A stretch of 64,000 nt of DNA from Asterias amurensis (GCF_032118995.1 NC_092657.1:9921391-9985390), one strand, 5' to 3'. Numbered from the stretch's first letter, positions 1 through 12,437 are shown. Translations and numbers: made by a program. The notes: a model not told the origin generated them from the sequence alone.

Positions 1-344
1 ACGTTTGTAACCGTTTTTTATAAAATGCATATGGGTAGAAAGATGTTGTAAAAGTGGAATACAATGATCCACACAAACATGCCTCGAAATTGCGTGGTTT
101 TCCTTTTACCTCGTCGACTAACACGTCGGCCATTTATGGGGGTCAAAATTTTGACCCCCATAAATGGCCGACGGTGATAGTTCGCACAGTAGAAGGAAAA
201 CCACGCAATTTGGAGGTAAACTTGTGTGGATCATTGTATGCTACTTTTAAAACATCTTTTCAACCATATGCATTATATATAAAACGGTTAAAAACGCTTT
301 TGTTTTGACCAACTCGTCCGATCCAAGGCAACGTGTTCCTTTAA
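1..344. repeat. TTAA-ended MITE, family A, copy 1 (left end cut by window)
   Basis: Long imperfect inverted repeat folding around a near-perfect central palindrome (GGGGGTCAAAATTTTGACCCCC, about 136-160). The right end reads CGTGTTCCTTTAA. Copies at 43221-43569 and 50202-50600 share arms and termini. The 'ORF' across it is only a by-product of the palindrome. TTAA at the borders suggests a piggyBac-type non-autonomous element; this is inferred from the ends only. Confidence 0.8.
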
Positions 345-1800
345 GAGCTGCTGAAAACCATTAGGCTTATACGAGGGAACAGTAACCTCGCAGTATTTTA
401 CAATTTTAGGAACCTTTTCTCGTCTGCTTGTGATTAAACTTTAAAGTGCAAACTGTCGTTTTAACTCATACACTGCATTTGGTCGGTAATCAGTGTATTT
501 ATTGGACGAAGAGAAATAATTTCTGCTACTTATTTACACCTACGCCTTTCCAACTTTTTAGCACACGACAGTGGACGATAAAAATGTGTTGTTTCCGGGT
601 TTGTCTGCCGCCTGACCTTTATTTCCGGGTTTTTCTGCCGCCTGACCTTTCTTGTTCCCAATCTCACCAAGAGAGGGTGATTATCAGGGGCTCACCCGAG
701 TGAGCACCGCTGGGTCGACCCAGGGAAGCTAAACGAACGCACCCAAAGAGATGGTCTTGTGTATGTTGCAATAGAAGCCCGGCATGCTAGATAGCATGTG
801 CATCAACCCGCCAAATTGAATTGAGCGCAGTGTGGAATCTCATGACTTTAAGCCCTTTTCACACTATTATTTCCGGGAAAATCCTGCGAAAATTTAGTGG
901 ATCTTTTCAATCTACTACAGCCATTTTTATACTAAGTATTTCCTGGGGTTTGATTGTAAGTGTGAAACGACCGTTCATAATAATGGGTAATGGTAACTCC
1001 CGGGAGTTACCAAATTGGGTTTAACTAATATCACTAATAGTGATAACGGTTGATTTTCCCGGGAGAACGTTTCCCTGAAAATTGCTCTGTAGTAAATAGC
1101 TCCCAATTTGTTGGTGCTTATTTTTCTTGTTTGAGGCACTGTACACGTTGAGTAATTAATCAAGCTATAAACTGGCACACAAATGTACTTGGAAACGAAC
1201 AGTGGGCAGCTGTTGATAGTATAAAACATTGTGAGAAATGACTCCCTCTGAAGTAATAACAGACTTCTCACCAGAAGCCCTTTTGCTACTTTCTGAAAGC
1301 ACACTCAATTGTACAACAAGGGTGTTTTTATTTCAGCATTTTCTTTCAATGCAATGACCAGATAATCCAATTTTTCACAAGTTCGTTATTTTTTCCCTGG
1401 TCTTTGACAATACCAGACGTGTGCATGCCTTAAAGGATGGACTTCTGTAGAACAACCCCCCCCCCCTATCTTTACTGTTTTGGAGATTTTTTTTTAATGT
1501 TTACATTATTTATTGATATAATTAATTCATGTTTGTCCCTCGATTACACATACACTCCAACGCCACTCACGTATTTAATGGGCTGAGTGCACATCCTGAT
1601 TTTTTTCAGGGAGAGGTTTTTTTTAAAGGCATAACTGGGATGTAAAATACCATTAGATAATGAATATTTGAAGTCAATTTAAACTTCACCTCCCCGAGAA
1701 AACAAAGCAATGATTACTAAGGTTTAAGAGGTTTCGAAACGGAGACATATGGAAACAATGCATGAATGCAAACTGATTTTTTGTTTTATCTTTAATGCAG
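345..1800. other. No gene recognised
   Basis: AT-rich spacer. It contains a run of C near 1447-1457 and a short palindromic CCCGGGAG stretch near 1000-1065. The small ORFs show no family resemblance or splice context. The last 30 bases form the polypyrimidine tract and AG acceptor for the exon at 1801. Confidence 0.5.
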
Positions 1801-2400
1801 GCAATCTGGAATGTTTTCGCTCCATGGCTGATCGTTTTGGCCTAGCGAAGTCAACAGCCCATGAATGTTACAAGAGGGTGGCTATGCAATGAAGAGGCAA
1901 TGTCAACTATGGTACAGTGGCCGAACACAGCAAGCAAATGCAACTGGTTTTGCAAGTCTCTGCACCCTCCCCAACATCGTCGGGGCAGTAGATGGATGTC
2001 ATATCCGGATCAAAGCACCCACAAGTGACCCAGAGGCTTAATTCATTCGGAAACATCATTACTCTAGTGTTCAAGGAGTGTGTGACAGTCACCTCCTCGA
2101 GGTGACTGTCCACTAATGTTTCGTGTGGCTGGCCAGACAGCTGCCATGACGCGCGGGTTTTCGTTCCGTATCTCTGCCATATACACATCAGCAGCCAATA
2201 AATTTATTGACCAGAAGTATTTAGTTGGTGACTCAGCCTACCCCCTGAAAAAATCTTTCTTGATGACTCTATTCAAAGAGTTTGGCAACATGACCAGGAA
2301 CTAAAACAGATACAACATGGAGCCGAGTGCAGCTAGACAGTGTTATTGAGCGTGCTTTTGCCACGGCTGTTTCAATCCCATGCACTGTGCGTTAAACAAG
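1801..2400 (+). pseudogene. PIF/Harbinger (HARBI1-like) DDE_4 nuclease, decayed exon
   Basis: The exon begins right after a strong acceptor (pyrimidine run then ATGCAG at 1795-1800). Pieces in different frames follow the HARBI1 order: a helix segment FGLAKSTAHECYKRV, then GAVDGCHIRIKAP (first catalytic Asp), GWPDSCHDARVF (second Asp), YLVGDSAYPLKK, and SVIERAFA (catalytic Glu). So all three catalytic positions of a D-D-E nuclease are still recognisable, but the reading frame changes several times and has stops, for example after VAMQ and after DPEA. It is dead as a protein. It could be a transposon copy or a decayed domesticated gene; no terminal repeats were found. Family call is firm, status is inference. 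Confidence 0.85.
2084..2110. repeat. 27-bp perfect hairpin inside the Harbinger relic
   Basis: GACAGTCACCTC, a 3-base loop CTC, then GAGGTGACTGTC. It falls at the point where the nuclease reading frame is lost, so it may mark a fold-back duplication. Confidence 0.85.
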
Positions 2401-2804
2401 TGTTCAAGTTTGTTTGCTGCAGAGTGCACAAATTTCGTTTCCTCCATATATTACACAGAACGTCATGATTTGTTTACACTACAACCCCTTTGCAACAGTT
2501 AAAGTTGACGTAATGCCCCGTTTATTTAATTCATCAACGTCCCAGTATTTACCTTGCCACTTTGTGTATATATAATTGTGTTTTCTACCAGGATTTACAC
2601 GTTTCTATACTAAAAAAGAATTCAAATAGTAAATAGACTTTTTTGTGAGATTTTCGTCGTAGTTATTTATATACGTGTGATGCATTCATACCCAACAGTA
2701 AATCTCTGATTATGTATGTGACCCTCTCAATACTTAAGAGAGTCGGATAAGGATAGAGGCTAACGGTAAGTTGTTTTCTTTATACTCGGTGCACCATTTT
2801 ATTT

Positions 2805-3329
2805 CCTGAAACAGACGAAGACAAAATACGTGTTGTCAGGTCTTCGCTGGAATCATTATCTTAATTTACTTATAAAACAAATAATCACAGAACAATACTT
2901 ATGTACAAACAATCTTAAATGAAATTGTAAACGGCTTTAAGTAAACAGGTATGTCTCAAGATCATGACATGTGATTTTCACATCATGCGCCATCTTGATT
3001 ATCGATGGAAAACAACAACTTAAATGCAAATAAAACTCTTGTCAAATAAACTACAAGGGTATAGTTCAACAAATAAATAGTAAACTTGTATTCAGAAAAC
3101 TAAACCGGGACAGATCTTTAGTCCGGCAATCAATCAGTTTCGTTAAAGCTCTTATAATCTCGAAATGAACAAAAATAGAATCAATAGTGGTTGAAGATAA
3201 AGACCAGTTTCAATAATGTACATGAATGATGATTTTAGATGGAAAATGTATGAAAATAAACCAAAAAACTACTACCTGAAACAAACAAAGACAAAATACG
3301 TTTTGTCAGGTCTTCGCTGGAATCATTAT
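2805..3329. repeat. Pair of 55-bp direct repeats, 470 bp apart
   Basis: The stretch at 2805-2859 recurs at 3275-3329 with very few differences (both start CCTGAAACA and end GGAATCATTAT). Each copy is partly self-complementary (CCTGA near the start, TCAGG in the middle). The interval between them carries no recognisable gene. They could be termini of a small element or a remnant of a tandem duplication. Confidence 0.75.
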
Positions 3330-3921
3330 GAGGGTGGCGGAAGCGCGCAAAATTGAAATGCTTCTCAAGAGAGGGCGCCACTCTTGAATAATTAAATGTT
3401 ACATAATAAGTAAGTGCAATAAAAATAACAGTGGGGGTACAATTTCTATGACCGTCACATGTATAAGGAAAACATTATCTATACAAGCCAGACTGATTAC
3501 TAAGAAGAATGGTTGTTTTTGCATGATATAAACAAAGATTCATCTCTGGGACATTTGTTTTTACACGGAGAAGTTTCAAAATCTGACCATAAAATCCACT
3601 CATATTACTCGGTGAAATTGTGTTTCAGCGAAGCAAACGACACAGTTTCGCTGGTGAGTACACGTAGGAACGCTACAGATACCACCGTGCGGCACGCCGC
3701 GTAGCAGCGACTTGCCAGGGAAAGCGCGCTATACGAAGTATATGGGGAAATTGTAAAGTTTGTGTAAAACAAGTTGTAGCCTACAAACGATGGAATGTGG
3801 ATTTGGATAGCTTGATGCTGTGGAGATTAACATCACATTAAAATATTCTTGTATACTCCAATAGTCTTACATCACAGTAGGCCAACATTCATGTAGTATA
3901 TTTAACTTTTCTTAAGCCGAG

Positions 3922-4398
3922 ATGAGCTTCAAATTTCAAGAAGTAGCTCTTACAAAAATGTGTAGAATATGCTCTAGTAGAATAAGGGTAACTGATAGAA
4001 AGCCAATACTTTGCAAGGATCAATAAAGAAATTAAAACCGTCTTCAATGTGAGCAGTTGGGAGGATGATTCGGGTCAGCTTCCACATAGCTTATGCGACC
4101 TGTGTGGTAGAAAAGTAAGCCATCAGAGAGCAGGCACGAGAGAGCACGATTCAGGAAATGTCAAGAACCGACAGACTGTGGTTGGGACAGAATGGCTAAA
4201 GCACCAACGTATTGGCAGTTGTTACGTCTGTGACTTATTTCACCAGCAAGCAAAAGGGGGTCCACGTAAAAAGCCAAAAAGAGGTCCGCAGCCTCACTTT
4301 GAAGTTTCGGCCATTGTGAACACAACTTAATTTGCGCAATCTGCATGTGTTTACTTAATAGACCATTTGTTGGTAACCACGTGCACAGATGTTGCACA
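3922..4398 (+). pseudogene. RAG1 N-terminal-type zinc-motif protein, exon (frame interrupted)
   Basis: Three cysteine/histidine modules occur in the order seen in the RAG1 N-terminal region and in the N-RAG sequences of mobile elements: MCRICSSRI (C-x2-C) near 3958; EIKTVFNV followed by LPHSLCDLC (H-x2-C-x2-C) near 4030-4105; and EWLKHQRIGSCYVC (W-x2-H-x5-C-x2-C) near 4190-4230, then a basic GGPRKKPKRG tail. A shifted frame then gives ICAICMCLLNRP, like the start of a RING finger as in RAG1, and runs into a good donor (ACA|GTAAGT at 4399). The frame breaks at a TAA (4024) after CKDQ and again near 4328. No RAG1 catalytic core was found. The alternative is another zinc-binding family with the same spacing. 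Family match is from memory of RAG1. Confidence 0.55.
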
Positions 4399-4540
4399 GT
4401 AAGTAACGGCAGCAAGTCTCCTCACTATAATTTAAATGGATACTGTGCAATTATTATGGGTTTCAACAAGAAAAAAACACAAATAAAATAATACTCTCTT
4501 GACTTGACGTTAATCCATGCAGTATTTATCTTTGTTTCAG

Positions 4541-4714
4541 GTTGAAGTGATTGATCCTCTGACTGCAGTTCCTTGGCAAGCAATGCTTCATCACCTCACA
4601 GACGACATCACCATCGCTGCTCAAGAACCTCTAGTGCGAGATTCAGCAAATATTGGAAGGGAATACCGTGAAATTTTTCTAAAATTTGCTGATGTTCACC
4701 AAGGCATCACATGA
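4541..4714 (+). CDS. Candidate exon downstream of the RAG1-type exon
   Basis: A clean acceptor (TTATCTTTGTTTCAG at 4526-4540) opens a frame starting VEVIDPLTAVPWQAM and ending at a TGA after 57 codons. It lies 142 bp after the donor at 4399, so it is a natural partner exon for the zinc-motif exon. The product is not recognised. The sequence is mildly acidic with no obvious domain. It may be the terminal exon or unrelated. Confidence 0.35.
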   Translation, partial: VEVIDPLTAVPWQAMLHHLTDDITIAAQEPLVRDSANIGREYREIFLKFADVHQGIT

Positions 4715-4954
4715 TATTCACCGTATAGTTAACTACACACCAGTTTACCTTGCTGCACATGTTTCAAGTCAGTACATAACTTCACGTATGATGAAATAAT
4801 CATTTGCTGTATATAAGTCATTGATGGTTGCATTTCTTTCGACGAGCCTGCAAGTTAAGAAACGCAACTTCAGTTAAAGAGTTCAGTTAAAATTAAAACA
4901 ATGGTCATCTCATATTCAAATGGACCGTAAACTAAGTGTCAATTTCATTTTTTA

Positions 4955-6020
4955 GGTGTTCGGCCACCAGCCGAACAACTATTGTTATTGTTCTGTTTTT
5001 TTTTTTTTTTTTTTTTTCTGCGTGTTCTTCTCCTCGAACGTTCTCGCGCGATTTTCGCAAAAACTAAAGCTTGTATGAACCTGAAACTTACCATATATAT
5101 TGATCTTAATGAGTAGACGAAACAGCAACATTTTTGGAATGATGACGTCATTGATGACGTCATTACGTTCAAAAAAACGCTAAAAATTGGAGAGTTCATA
5201 TCTTGAGAACTACAAATGCCACACACAAGATATTTGGTGCATATAAAAGGTCTTGTAATTAACTACAAAAGTCGTGCACAACGTGACCTCATGTGACTTT
5301 TACTTCCGGTTGAAACCGGAAGTTCAAAATTTCAAAAGTTCATATCTCAAGAACTATATATCATATTCGCAAAATTTGAATATCAGTTTGAAGATCAGTT
5401 ATCCTGCTCAAACTTTTGCACAAACATAATGCCAGTTGAATTTTGCCTTCTGGTCGTAAAAGCGCGCGTTTGTGTTGACCTCCATTCATTACGCGTAGAA
5501 ACCAGATAGTATCGCCATTCATGTATGTGAATGCTACTATTGTATTGTGGGTGTGTGGGTGTGTGTGCGTGTAGTTCATGTAGGCCTACATTGTATCCAT
5601 GCTCTACGACAAAACAGCACTGCGTGGCTGTGGGCATTACCGGTTGTGTATACACATGCAGACTCCGTTGAAGGCGCGCGTAATTCAAATTCCACTACGC
5701 TGGGATTCGCCTCATCTTTCTTCGTGCGATTTTGAACAAAATGTTAAACTACTATGAACTTGTTGAACAAAACTAACGCTTGTATGAACTTGAAACTTAC
5801 CATGAACATAAACCTTAGTGTGCAGACGAAACCAAAACTTTTTTTGGAATGATGACATCATCGATGACGTCATTAAGTTAAATAAACGGTAAATAATTGA
5901 AAAATTCATATCTTGAGAACCACAAACGCTACGTACAAGATTCTTTCACTACATGAAACCTCTTGTAATGTTCTACAAATGTTGTACACAACGTGACCTC
6001 ATTTGACCATTCACCCGAAC
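4955..6020. repeat. Dispersed repeat, two direct copies (about 4955-5395 and 5705-6020)
   Basis: Both copies share the order: GCGCGATTTT, then TTGTATGAAC..GAAACTTACCAT, a block with AATGATGACGTCAT, a block CATATCTTGAGAAC, and CACAACGTGACCTCAT. Copy 1 starts with a poly-T tract (about 4997-5018). The TGACGTCA octamers in it (5144-5162) would look like CRE sites, but they travel with the repeat. Family unknown to me. Confidence 0.7.
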
Positions 6021-8265
6021 ACCCTGAGTTTGTACACAAACTCTCAATTTCTAGTCTTGATTTTTTTTTTATACTTGTATTATAAATCTTGTATTTATGA
6101 TATTTTATTAACAACTAATAAGGTCTATAATAAATACAAAAAAGGGGCAGAAATTGCTGGCAAGGTCGTAAAATTTTTCTGAATTGATTGCCATTTGTTG
6201 ATATTGTTTTAAAAGTTTGGCCTAGTCGATGTCATGTCATATCGATGTCATGTCATTACCCCTTAACATCAAATGTGTACCTCCATCTATAGTGTCTACC
6301 TCCATGCTCCATCCAGTACCCCACCGTACCAACTGGCACCACAAATCAGTCGAGTATGCATAACAAATGTTTTAGAATTAGATGACACTAATCCCATGTA
6401 CTGGAAGTCAAACATGGCCGAACTTGTATACATACGTACCACTCATACATGTAGTTTGTACACGGAACACGATCCCCACATGTGAGTGAACCAAAACACG
6501 CTACAAAACACAATAGCTAAATGACGATTTGCTAATCAAAACCAAATGTCCCAGACTTACCATTCATACATCCACTTGGAAAAGTCATTGATGACAGACT
6601 TGCTAGAAGATAGCAACAAAAAACGCTCAGGCTTTTATTAAATGATACAAACTTCACGTCGTTTTTTACAACAGGAAGTCACATTTCGCGTCTCATGGCC
6701 GCTCACATCGAACTTTTCGTGATAGTCTCTAAGTCAAGAAGTTCAGCGAACAAGCCCACTTAGATTGTAAAAAGACTATATATACTACACGTAACTAAGA
6801 CAATCCCCCTAAAAAACTAGCCAATAAACGAGCAGGTTTTTCAGTACGTGACGACTTAAACAACAGGCGAGTTTTAGCTGCCGTCCTTTTAATAAACAAT
6901 GACGTCACGCGTTTTGACAAGCGAAACCCGCTTAACAAAAACCACCACGAGAGGGCGCACTTTTTAGTGACTGAAACAGCCGTTGGGCAACTCAAGGATG
7001 TTTTCGTCGAATGAGTCAGTTTGATGCGAGTGGAGTTCCTTATATCAACTGTTTAGGCAGCATACACTCTGCATAAGCTGTGCATAGCTCAGAAAGATGA
7101 GATCATGCTGGATGACATATTTACTGAGCAACTGGATGAAGTACAACCAGGCCGAAACAGAGATGTACGAGATGACCGAGAGGGTACAGTCAAGCGAGCT
7201 GAGCTTGTTCGTTCAATAAGTACCCTTTAAAGAATCTTTGAATACATGTTTTCTAGTTCTTATCAGTTAAAAGCACTGGTACCTGGTGTATCTCTGTTTC
7301 TGCCCTTTTGCACTTCATCCAACTGTAATTGTCAAAGAACAGGGTTCAACTTCATAGAGCTGCTCAGCACAACAAATGCACATAGCATGAAATTTCTTGC
7401 CATCCGAAAACATGCATCTGAAACCATCCAATAGTATTGGTTGTTTTTCTGTCGTTAGTTTCTTGCAACTGTGATGACAAATTGAGACCAATAGGGCCTA
7501 GTGATGATACTGGTGATTGGAAATTACCAAAATGATATCCTGCTTTCAAATGCCTCATAACGCAAAAATTACATTCCAAACTTTGCGCATGCATGCTGTT
7601 CATCATGAAATAAGGCTGTAAAATTTGTAATGTGTAAAAACATCCAAGTCCTTGAGACAGGCCATATCAGAAACAGCGACTTCGGCTACGGCTAGATCGC
7701 GTGGTCTTCCTTTTCTTCAAAACTACACACAAGCTGATGTAGCTTAAGCTGTAGCCAAGGACATTCAAGAAAACGGTTATTAGGATTGCTGCAGAAGTTG
7801 TTTATTACAATGTTTGTTTCTTTGTTTTTGAGGCTGACTTCATGAGGTTGGAAAATAATTTTTTATCACACACAGGAGTGGAAAACAAAAAACATATAGC
7901 GTGGCTGTGTTCTTACTCGGCCTTGCTGGATATGAGATGGGGAGACGCTATATTTTTTCGTATTAAACCTGCGCTTGTGTGGTCACTTAGAGAACCCCAA
8001 TTTTGTTTTGTTTTTCAGTAAGTTCAGTAAATTTCTGATATGCAAACAATTAAAAGTGGTAATCAATAACAGGTTTAAGGCACTTGACAAGTTGACAGCT
8101 ACCCCTTCTAATCAAATAATGCAAGGGGGAAATAAAGGGATTTGGAGTGCTTCTGGAGATTCTTGTGCAGGAATGATTAGTCGAGCGCTGCCTATGCAGG
8201 ATAGCTCCGTGCCACACCCTTAATGCCTTAGCGAGCTGGAAGTTGTCTTTATAAATTCAAGCTAC
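6020..8265. other. No gene recognised
   Basis: AT-rich, low-complexity in places (poly-T near 6061). A short coding-like stretch at 7085-7220 (reads KDEIMLDDIFTEQLDEV) has no family match. No splice-bounded exon or transposon end was identified. Confidence 0.4.
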
Positions 8266-8560
8266 TTATATCGGAAGGAAATCAGTGAGCGGAAATTGAG
8301 AAAGTCACATGCAGAGAATGACCACCAAACCTACATCAAGTCCCAGCGTGATGCCCCTCTTGCCATCACTGAAGCCAAGATGAACTACTACAATGAACAA
8401 CTATCTGGCTGTAATTATAAAGATGTTTAAAGTTGTTAATACATTACTTAACAAAAACAAATGTCATCTACCTGATTATACTTCCTCTGTTAACCTTGCC
8501 AATGAATTTCATGATTTCTTCGTGAACAAAGTTGATAATATTCGTTCTGAAGTATGAACT
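8265..8560 (+). mobile_element. CR1/L2-like LINE fragment (endonuclease-RT linker)
   Basis: Reads ISERKLRKSHAENDHQTY, then AKMNYYNEQLSG, then VNTLLNKNK and NEFHDFFVNKVDNIRSE, with one stop after KDV. The series R-K-x-x-R, K-x-x-YY, LLN+, FF-x-x-KI-x-x-IR is typical of the segment between endonuclease and reverse transcriptase in CR1/L2-type LINEs. Neither enzyme domain is present, so this is a short internal piece. Confidence 0.7.
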
Positions 8561-8569
8561 CTGGTAATT

Positions 8570-8765
8570 GGGTACGTTCAGACGTGGGGTTAAACTAGTC
8601 CTTAATCCAAAAGTGCTAAACTATAACCCTGCGTGGGAACGCATTATTCTGGTCCGCGAGGGTTAATTTGGCCCACTGAGCTGGGCTAAACTAAACCAAA
8701 AAGAATGGTGGACTAGCCTTAGGGTATGTTCACACATGGGGTTAAACTAGTCCTTAATCCGAGCT
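8570..8765. repeat. Short element with 40-bp direct repeats at both ends
   Basis: The segment from GGGTACGTTCAGACG to GTCCTTAATCC (8570-8610) recurs at 8722-8760 as GGGTATGTTCACACA onward. GTTCACACG-type starts are common at ends of small hAT-like elements in animals, but here the two copies are in the same orientation, so this is probably two nested or tandem ends. Confidence 0.5.
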
Positions 8766-8769
8766 CCAC

Positions 8770-10930
8770 AATTCTGTTGTGCCCGCTGAAGTTTCTGTTG
8801 CGCACTGCCCTCGATGAGCGAAACATTTACACGTTGTGAAAGCTTCAAATTATTTTCGAGTGTGAACTTTTGTAAATAAATCACAACTTGGTCACTAAGA
8901 AGTCGTAGCCTACACAATCGTTTTTTAAATTTAACATAAGTCTGGTATTAGGCACTTCAGTTTGGTGCTGCGTAACAGGGGACTAAAACCAACACGAACC
9001 ACACGCTCACACAGAAAACGAAGCGAGCGTGACAAGGAAAAAAAAAAAAAACACAACAGATTAAATCAACATAATGCTTCAATGGATCTTGCCATCCTTT
9101 GGATATATTACATATTATGTTACATATATGTTACATATTCTCCACCTGAAATCCTTAAACGGCATAAAAAATACACTATACTTTTTAAGATATCGTGGCA
9201 GCTACACCGCTCGGTCATTTCAGAAATCGCACAATCCACGGCACACTGGAAGTTTCTCCATTGACTTCCCACAGTACACTTCAGCGGCACCGTCCAATAT
9301 GACATTTCAGAATACTTCGTTTACTCGGATTTCATTGTCAGAAAGCAAATTGTTAGTCTGAGCGGTGTGATTGGTCAAATTGTTCATGAGACTCATTTAT
9401 CGTACAGTTTGTGAGTTGGGCTTTGTTGGAGTCGTTGATTTTAGGAAATCGGGTGAATAGTGCTTGCCGTGTGTTGTTTGGAAAAAAACTTGACTGTTTC
9501 CGCAATCAAGAACAATCTGTTTCAACTAAAATCAAGGTATGTAAGATTTATTGTATATCAAATATTTTTTATGGACCCGTGTTGAAATAACTTGGTGAGA
9601 TATCGGTCTCGAAGTTGAGAAAGAAAAAGGGGACTGTTTGGCTGCACGACGTAGCGTTTTACGTACGATCGTTGCGTAATGCCCTCAGTGGCTCGGTCCG
9701 TGTAGCGCAATCATCGCACAACGTGCGTCTATTTTTCTATGGTGTTTGACTGTGTAAAATAAGATTGCGGGGTAAAGTCACTTTCGCGTAACCAAATGTT
9801 GACGTCCATGTTTGTTTACATTTTTTACTACACAGCAACGGCTGGTCAAATTTTTTAGTGCAGTTAAGTTAGTGCTGTGACTTTTCTGGTTGTTAATTTT
9901 AATTTTTATTTTCAAATGAGTTTATCAATCACGGAAGAAACTTGAAATTATAGTAGTAATGTATTTTAGTAGAACTGATGTGGAAATTCTAAAGTTAGAT
10001 AACCCAGCAATATAAATCTTACAACAAGCTTTTGTTTAAAGAATACCTAAAATAAAGACTCAATGTATTTTTCAAACTGATTTGTTGTTTAATAGTTGTC
10101 ATAAAACAATTACTATTTTATAAGTTCACAATCACAGAACTTTTCTTTCTTTATGGGCAATTCCACAGAATATGTTACACCAAGGTTAATAAAATTAACT
10201 TGTACACAAGCTTAGTTTTCAACTGAAACTCTGTGAAGAAGGTCTATATTTTGGTGATCAAATGAAGAAAGTAAGAAATGGCATCATTTTGACATTTTTT
10301 CAGACATTGAAAGAAACCGCATTTTACAACCATTGTAAAGTTGCGATTTGTAAAAATGTCAATGGTATTGTATAAAATTGAATAAATTTATCAAAAGGCC
10401 CTACCACATTTATTTCTGCCTCATAAGAAAAGTAAAGGCTTCAAATATACACTACCAGAATGGAAATTAGCAGAAAGTCAAATATAATGCTAACACAGTC
10501 CTTGAAAGTGAGCCTATTTTCACCATATAGCCGCGTAATGTCCGTAACATTTTAGATATACAAGTTTTTATAACAGCTTAAGTGTTGCTTCATGTTTGTT
10601 CCTAATTCATTTGCAAAGGTAAAATGTGATATCAACTAACATGAAAACGTTTTTTCATATCTTTTGTACTTCTTCCAAAAACGGAGTTACGGACATTACA
10701 TATCATAACGTTACGGACATTACATGTACATGCACATTGACATACATGTTTTATAACAGAAAAACACCTAGGTGAACTGTGGACAGGTGTTTCTCCAATA
10801 AAGGGTACTCAAGGAATCCTCTGGTTGAAGCCTGTTAGCAGGATATCCATTCAACACAACCATACTCATTAGCAGATTCAAGCAACTCTACAAGCTTGCA
10901 TTATTTCTTCGAGGAAAAAAAAACATCAAA
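8770..10930. other. No gene recognised
   Basis: AT-rich. Contains a poly-A run near 9039 and scattered repeats of a TACGGACATTACAT motif (about 10530-10720) in both orientations. No ORF resembles a known family. Confidence 0.4.
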
Positions 10931-11074
10931 AGACTACCGTGCAGAAATCTTCAGAAATTCGTATAGAGGCGAGCCACTTAGCCGATTTGGAAGTGGCACT
11001 GGCAATGCGGAAAAATCGCCCTGAGGATGACCTTGGTAATTGTTTACATGGAGCACCACGAAATATCACAAGAA

Positions 11075-11185
11075 GTACCAAAACTGTTGACCACAATATT
11101 CTCCTTCAGCGGCTCACAGGTGACTTTGGTTAAGATGGAGTTGTTCACCAGTGGTTCCAAACATACTTGAGTGATAGATCTAGCC
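11075..11185 (+). mobile_element. LINE reverse transcriptase scrap
   Basis: TVDHNILLQRLTGDFG followed, after one stop, by HQWFQTYLSDRSSQ. This is the well-known RT segment (FDTVDH..LL..L...G..W..SYL..R) of CR1/L2/Jockey-type LINEs. Only about 35 codons remain and the flanks are unrelated. Confidence 0.75.
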
Positions 11186-11187
11186 AA

Positions 11188-11345
11188 GGGTCGGTTTCAC
11201 AAAGAGTCAGGACTAGTGCTAACTCGAGTTAGTCCTAGTTTTAATAAAAAAGATTTCACAAAACTTAGGACGGGTTTAAATGCCTCCTAACTTCCACGGC
11301 AACGGCCCTGAACCAGTCCTAACTTGGGACTGGTGTTTGGGTGGT
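11188..11345. repeat. MITE-like end, GGGTCGGTTTCACAAAG family
   Basis: Begins GGGTCGGTTTCACAAAGAG and carries repeated AGGACTAG/CTAGTCCT and TTAGTCCTA blocks in both orientations, so it folds on itself. It abuts the LINE scrap. The opposite terminus was not located with certainty. Confidence 0.5.
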
Positions 11346-12201
11346 CCTAATTATTGAATTTGTGTAATAAAAAATGTATGCGTACATATTCAACACACTT
11401 GTCTTCCGCGTTGGCGGACCATGATGCAAGGCAAGCTTTAAGGAGAGAGAAAGATTCTTTTGGACAGGCACAACCCTCTAATCTAAATTCACTGACTGAC
11501 GACTAAGTCACGCGAAGATATCGCTTTACACGAATTGCGATCACCCAACTGTTGGAAAAAGTTGGTCGATACAGCAGGGAACACAGGTAATTCCTCGAAC
11601 ATCTTGATGATAGGCCTATTTACTTATTAGTAATCATAATTAGGTTGTCTCCAAATATTTTTGTAAACACCGCCCACATTACCAAGCGATTAATTTGTTT
11701 ATGCAACCATGAGTCATGTGTGTGTTGCAAAGTGTAAACATTGGAGGACCTCTGTCACTCTGACCTTGTTGAATGATAAAACTTTCATTATGGTTGTTGA
11801 AACCATGTTGAAACACATCGTTTGATAATGAAATGACATGTTGATTTATCTAAATAAAAACTGGGACTACAGATGAGCCAATTCACTTGCGGCCATGTTG
11901 TCGTAGAAACAAGGATGACGAGGCAACTCCACAAATCATCTAGCACAACAGAGAGAAAACCATGGAAGAATGGTAAACTTGGCAATTTTACAGTGGTCAA
12001 CAGCTATGTGGACTTTTAGTAATTGTTACCTTGGCTTATTATTAATTTTCCAAGCTATTTATTAAAATAACAGTATCATTAATTAACACTATCCCCTTCA
12101 TTAATCATTATATTCCTCACATAGAATCCTCTAATCTGATTGGTTAAAAAGGGAGTCATGGAAATAGCTATGCCCGCTTTTTCTTTCAAGATGACGTCAT
12201 A

Positions 12202-12226
12202 TTGACTATGCCCGGGGCATAGTCAA
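12202..12226. repeat. 25-bp perfect palindrome
   Basis: TTGACTATGCCC, one central G, then GGGCATAGTCAA. A further half copy (CGACTATGCC) follows at once. It stands 210 bp upstream of the Crypton start and may belong to its flank or to a separate small element. Confidence 0.8.
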
Positions 12227-12437
12227 TCGACTATGCCAGCCCTGGAAATAATGGATCCGTCTCAACATACTGTACTCCTAAATGTAGGTCGCGCATGTGT
12301 GTATGCGTTGTGTACGTTCGTCGTGTCACGGCGCGAACTACATGAATTATAGCTGTGACCTTTTTTTGCAGACGACCTTTCCACGTAGTTTGTGTGGGAA
12401 ATTTAATTGTTTCATGTCAAACTCGAAACGTAGTAAA

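Noticed and set aside
5142-5163. Tandem TGACGTCA octamers as a CRE enhancer
   Set aside because: They belong to a dispersed repeat present twice here; no promoter or exon follows.
7085-7220. Coding-like stretch (KDEIMLDDIFTEQLDEV)
   Set aside because: No family match, no splice signals, no continuation.
10530-10720. Recurrent TACGGACATTACAT words as binding sites
   Set aside because: Only three or four scattered copies in AT-rich sequence, with no gene nearby.
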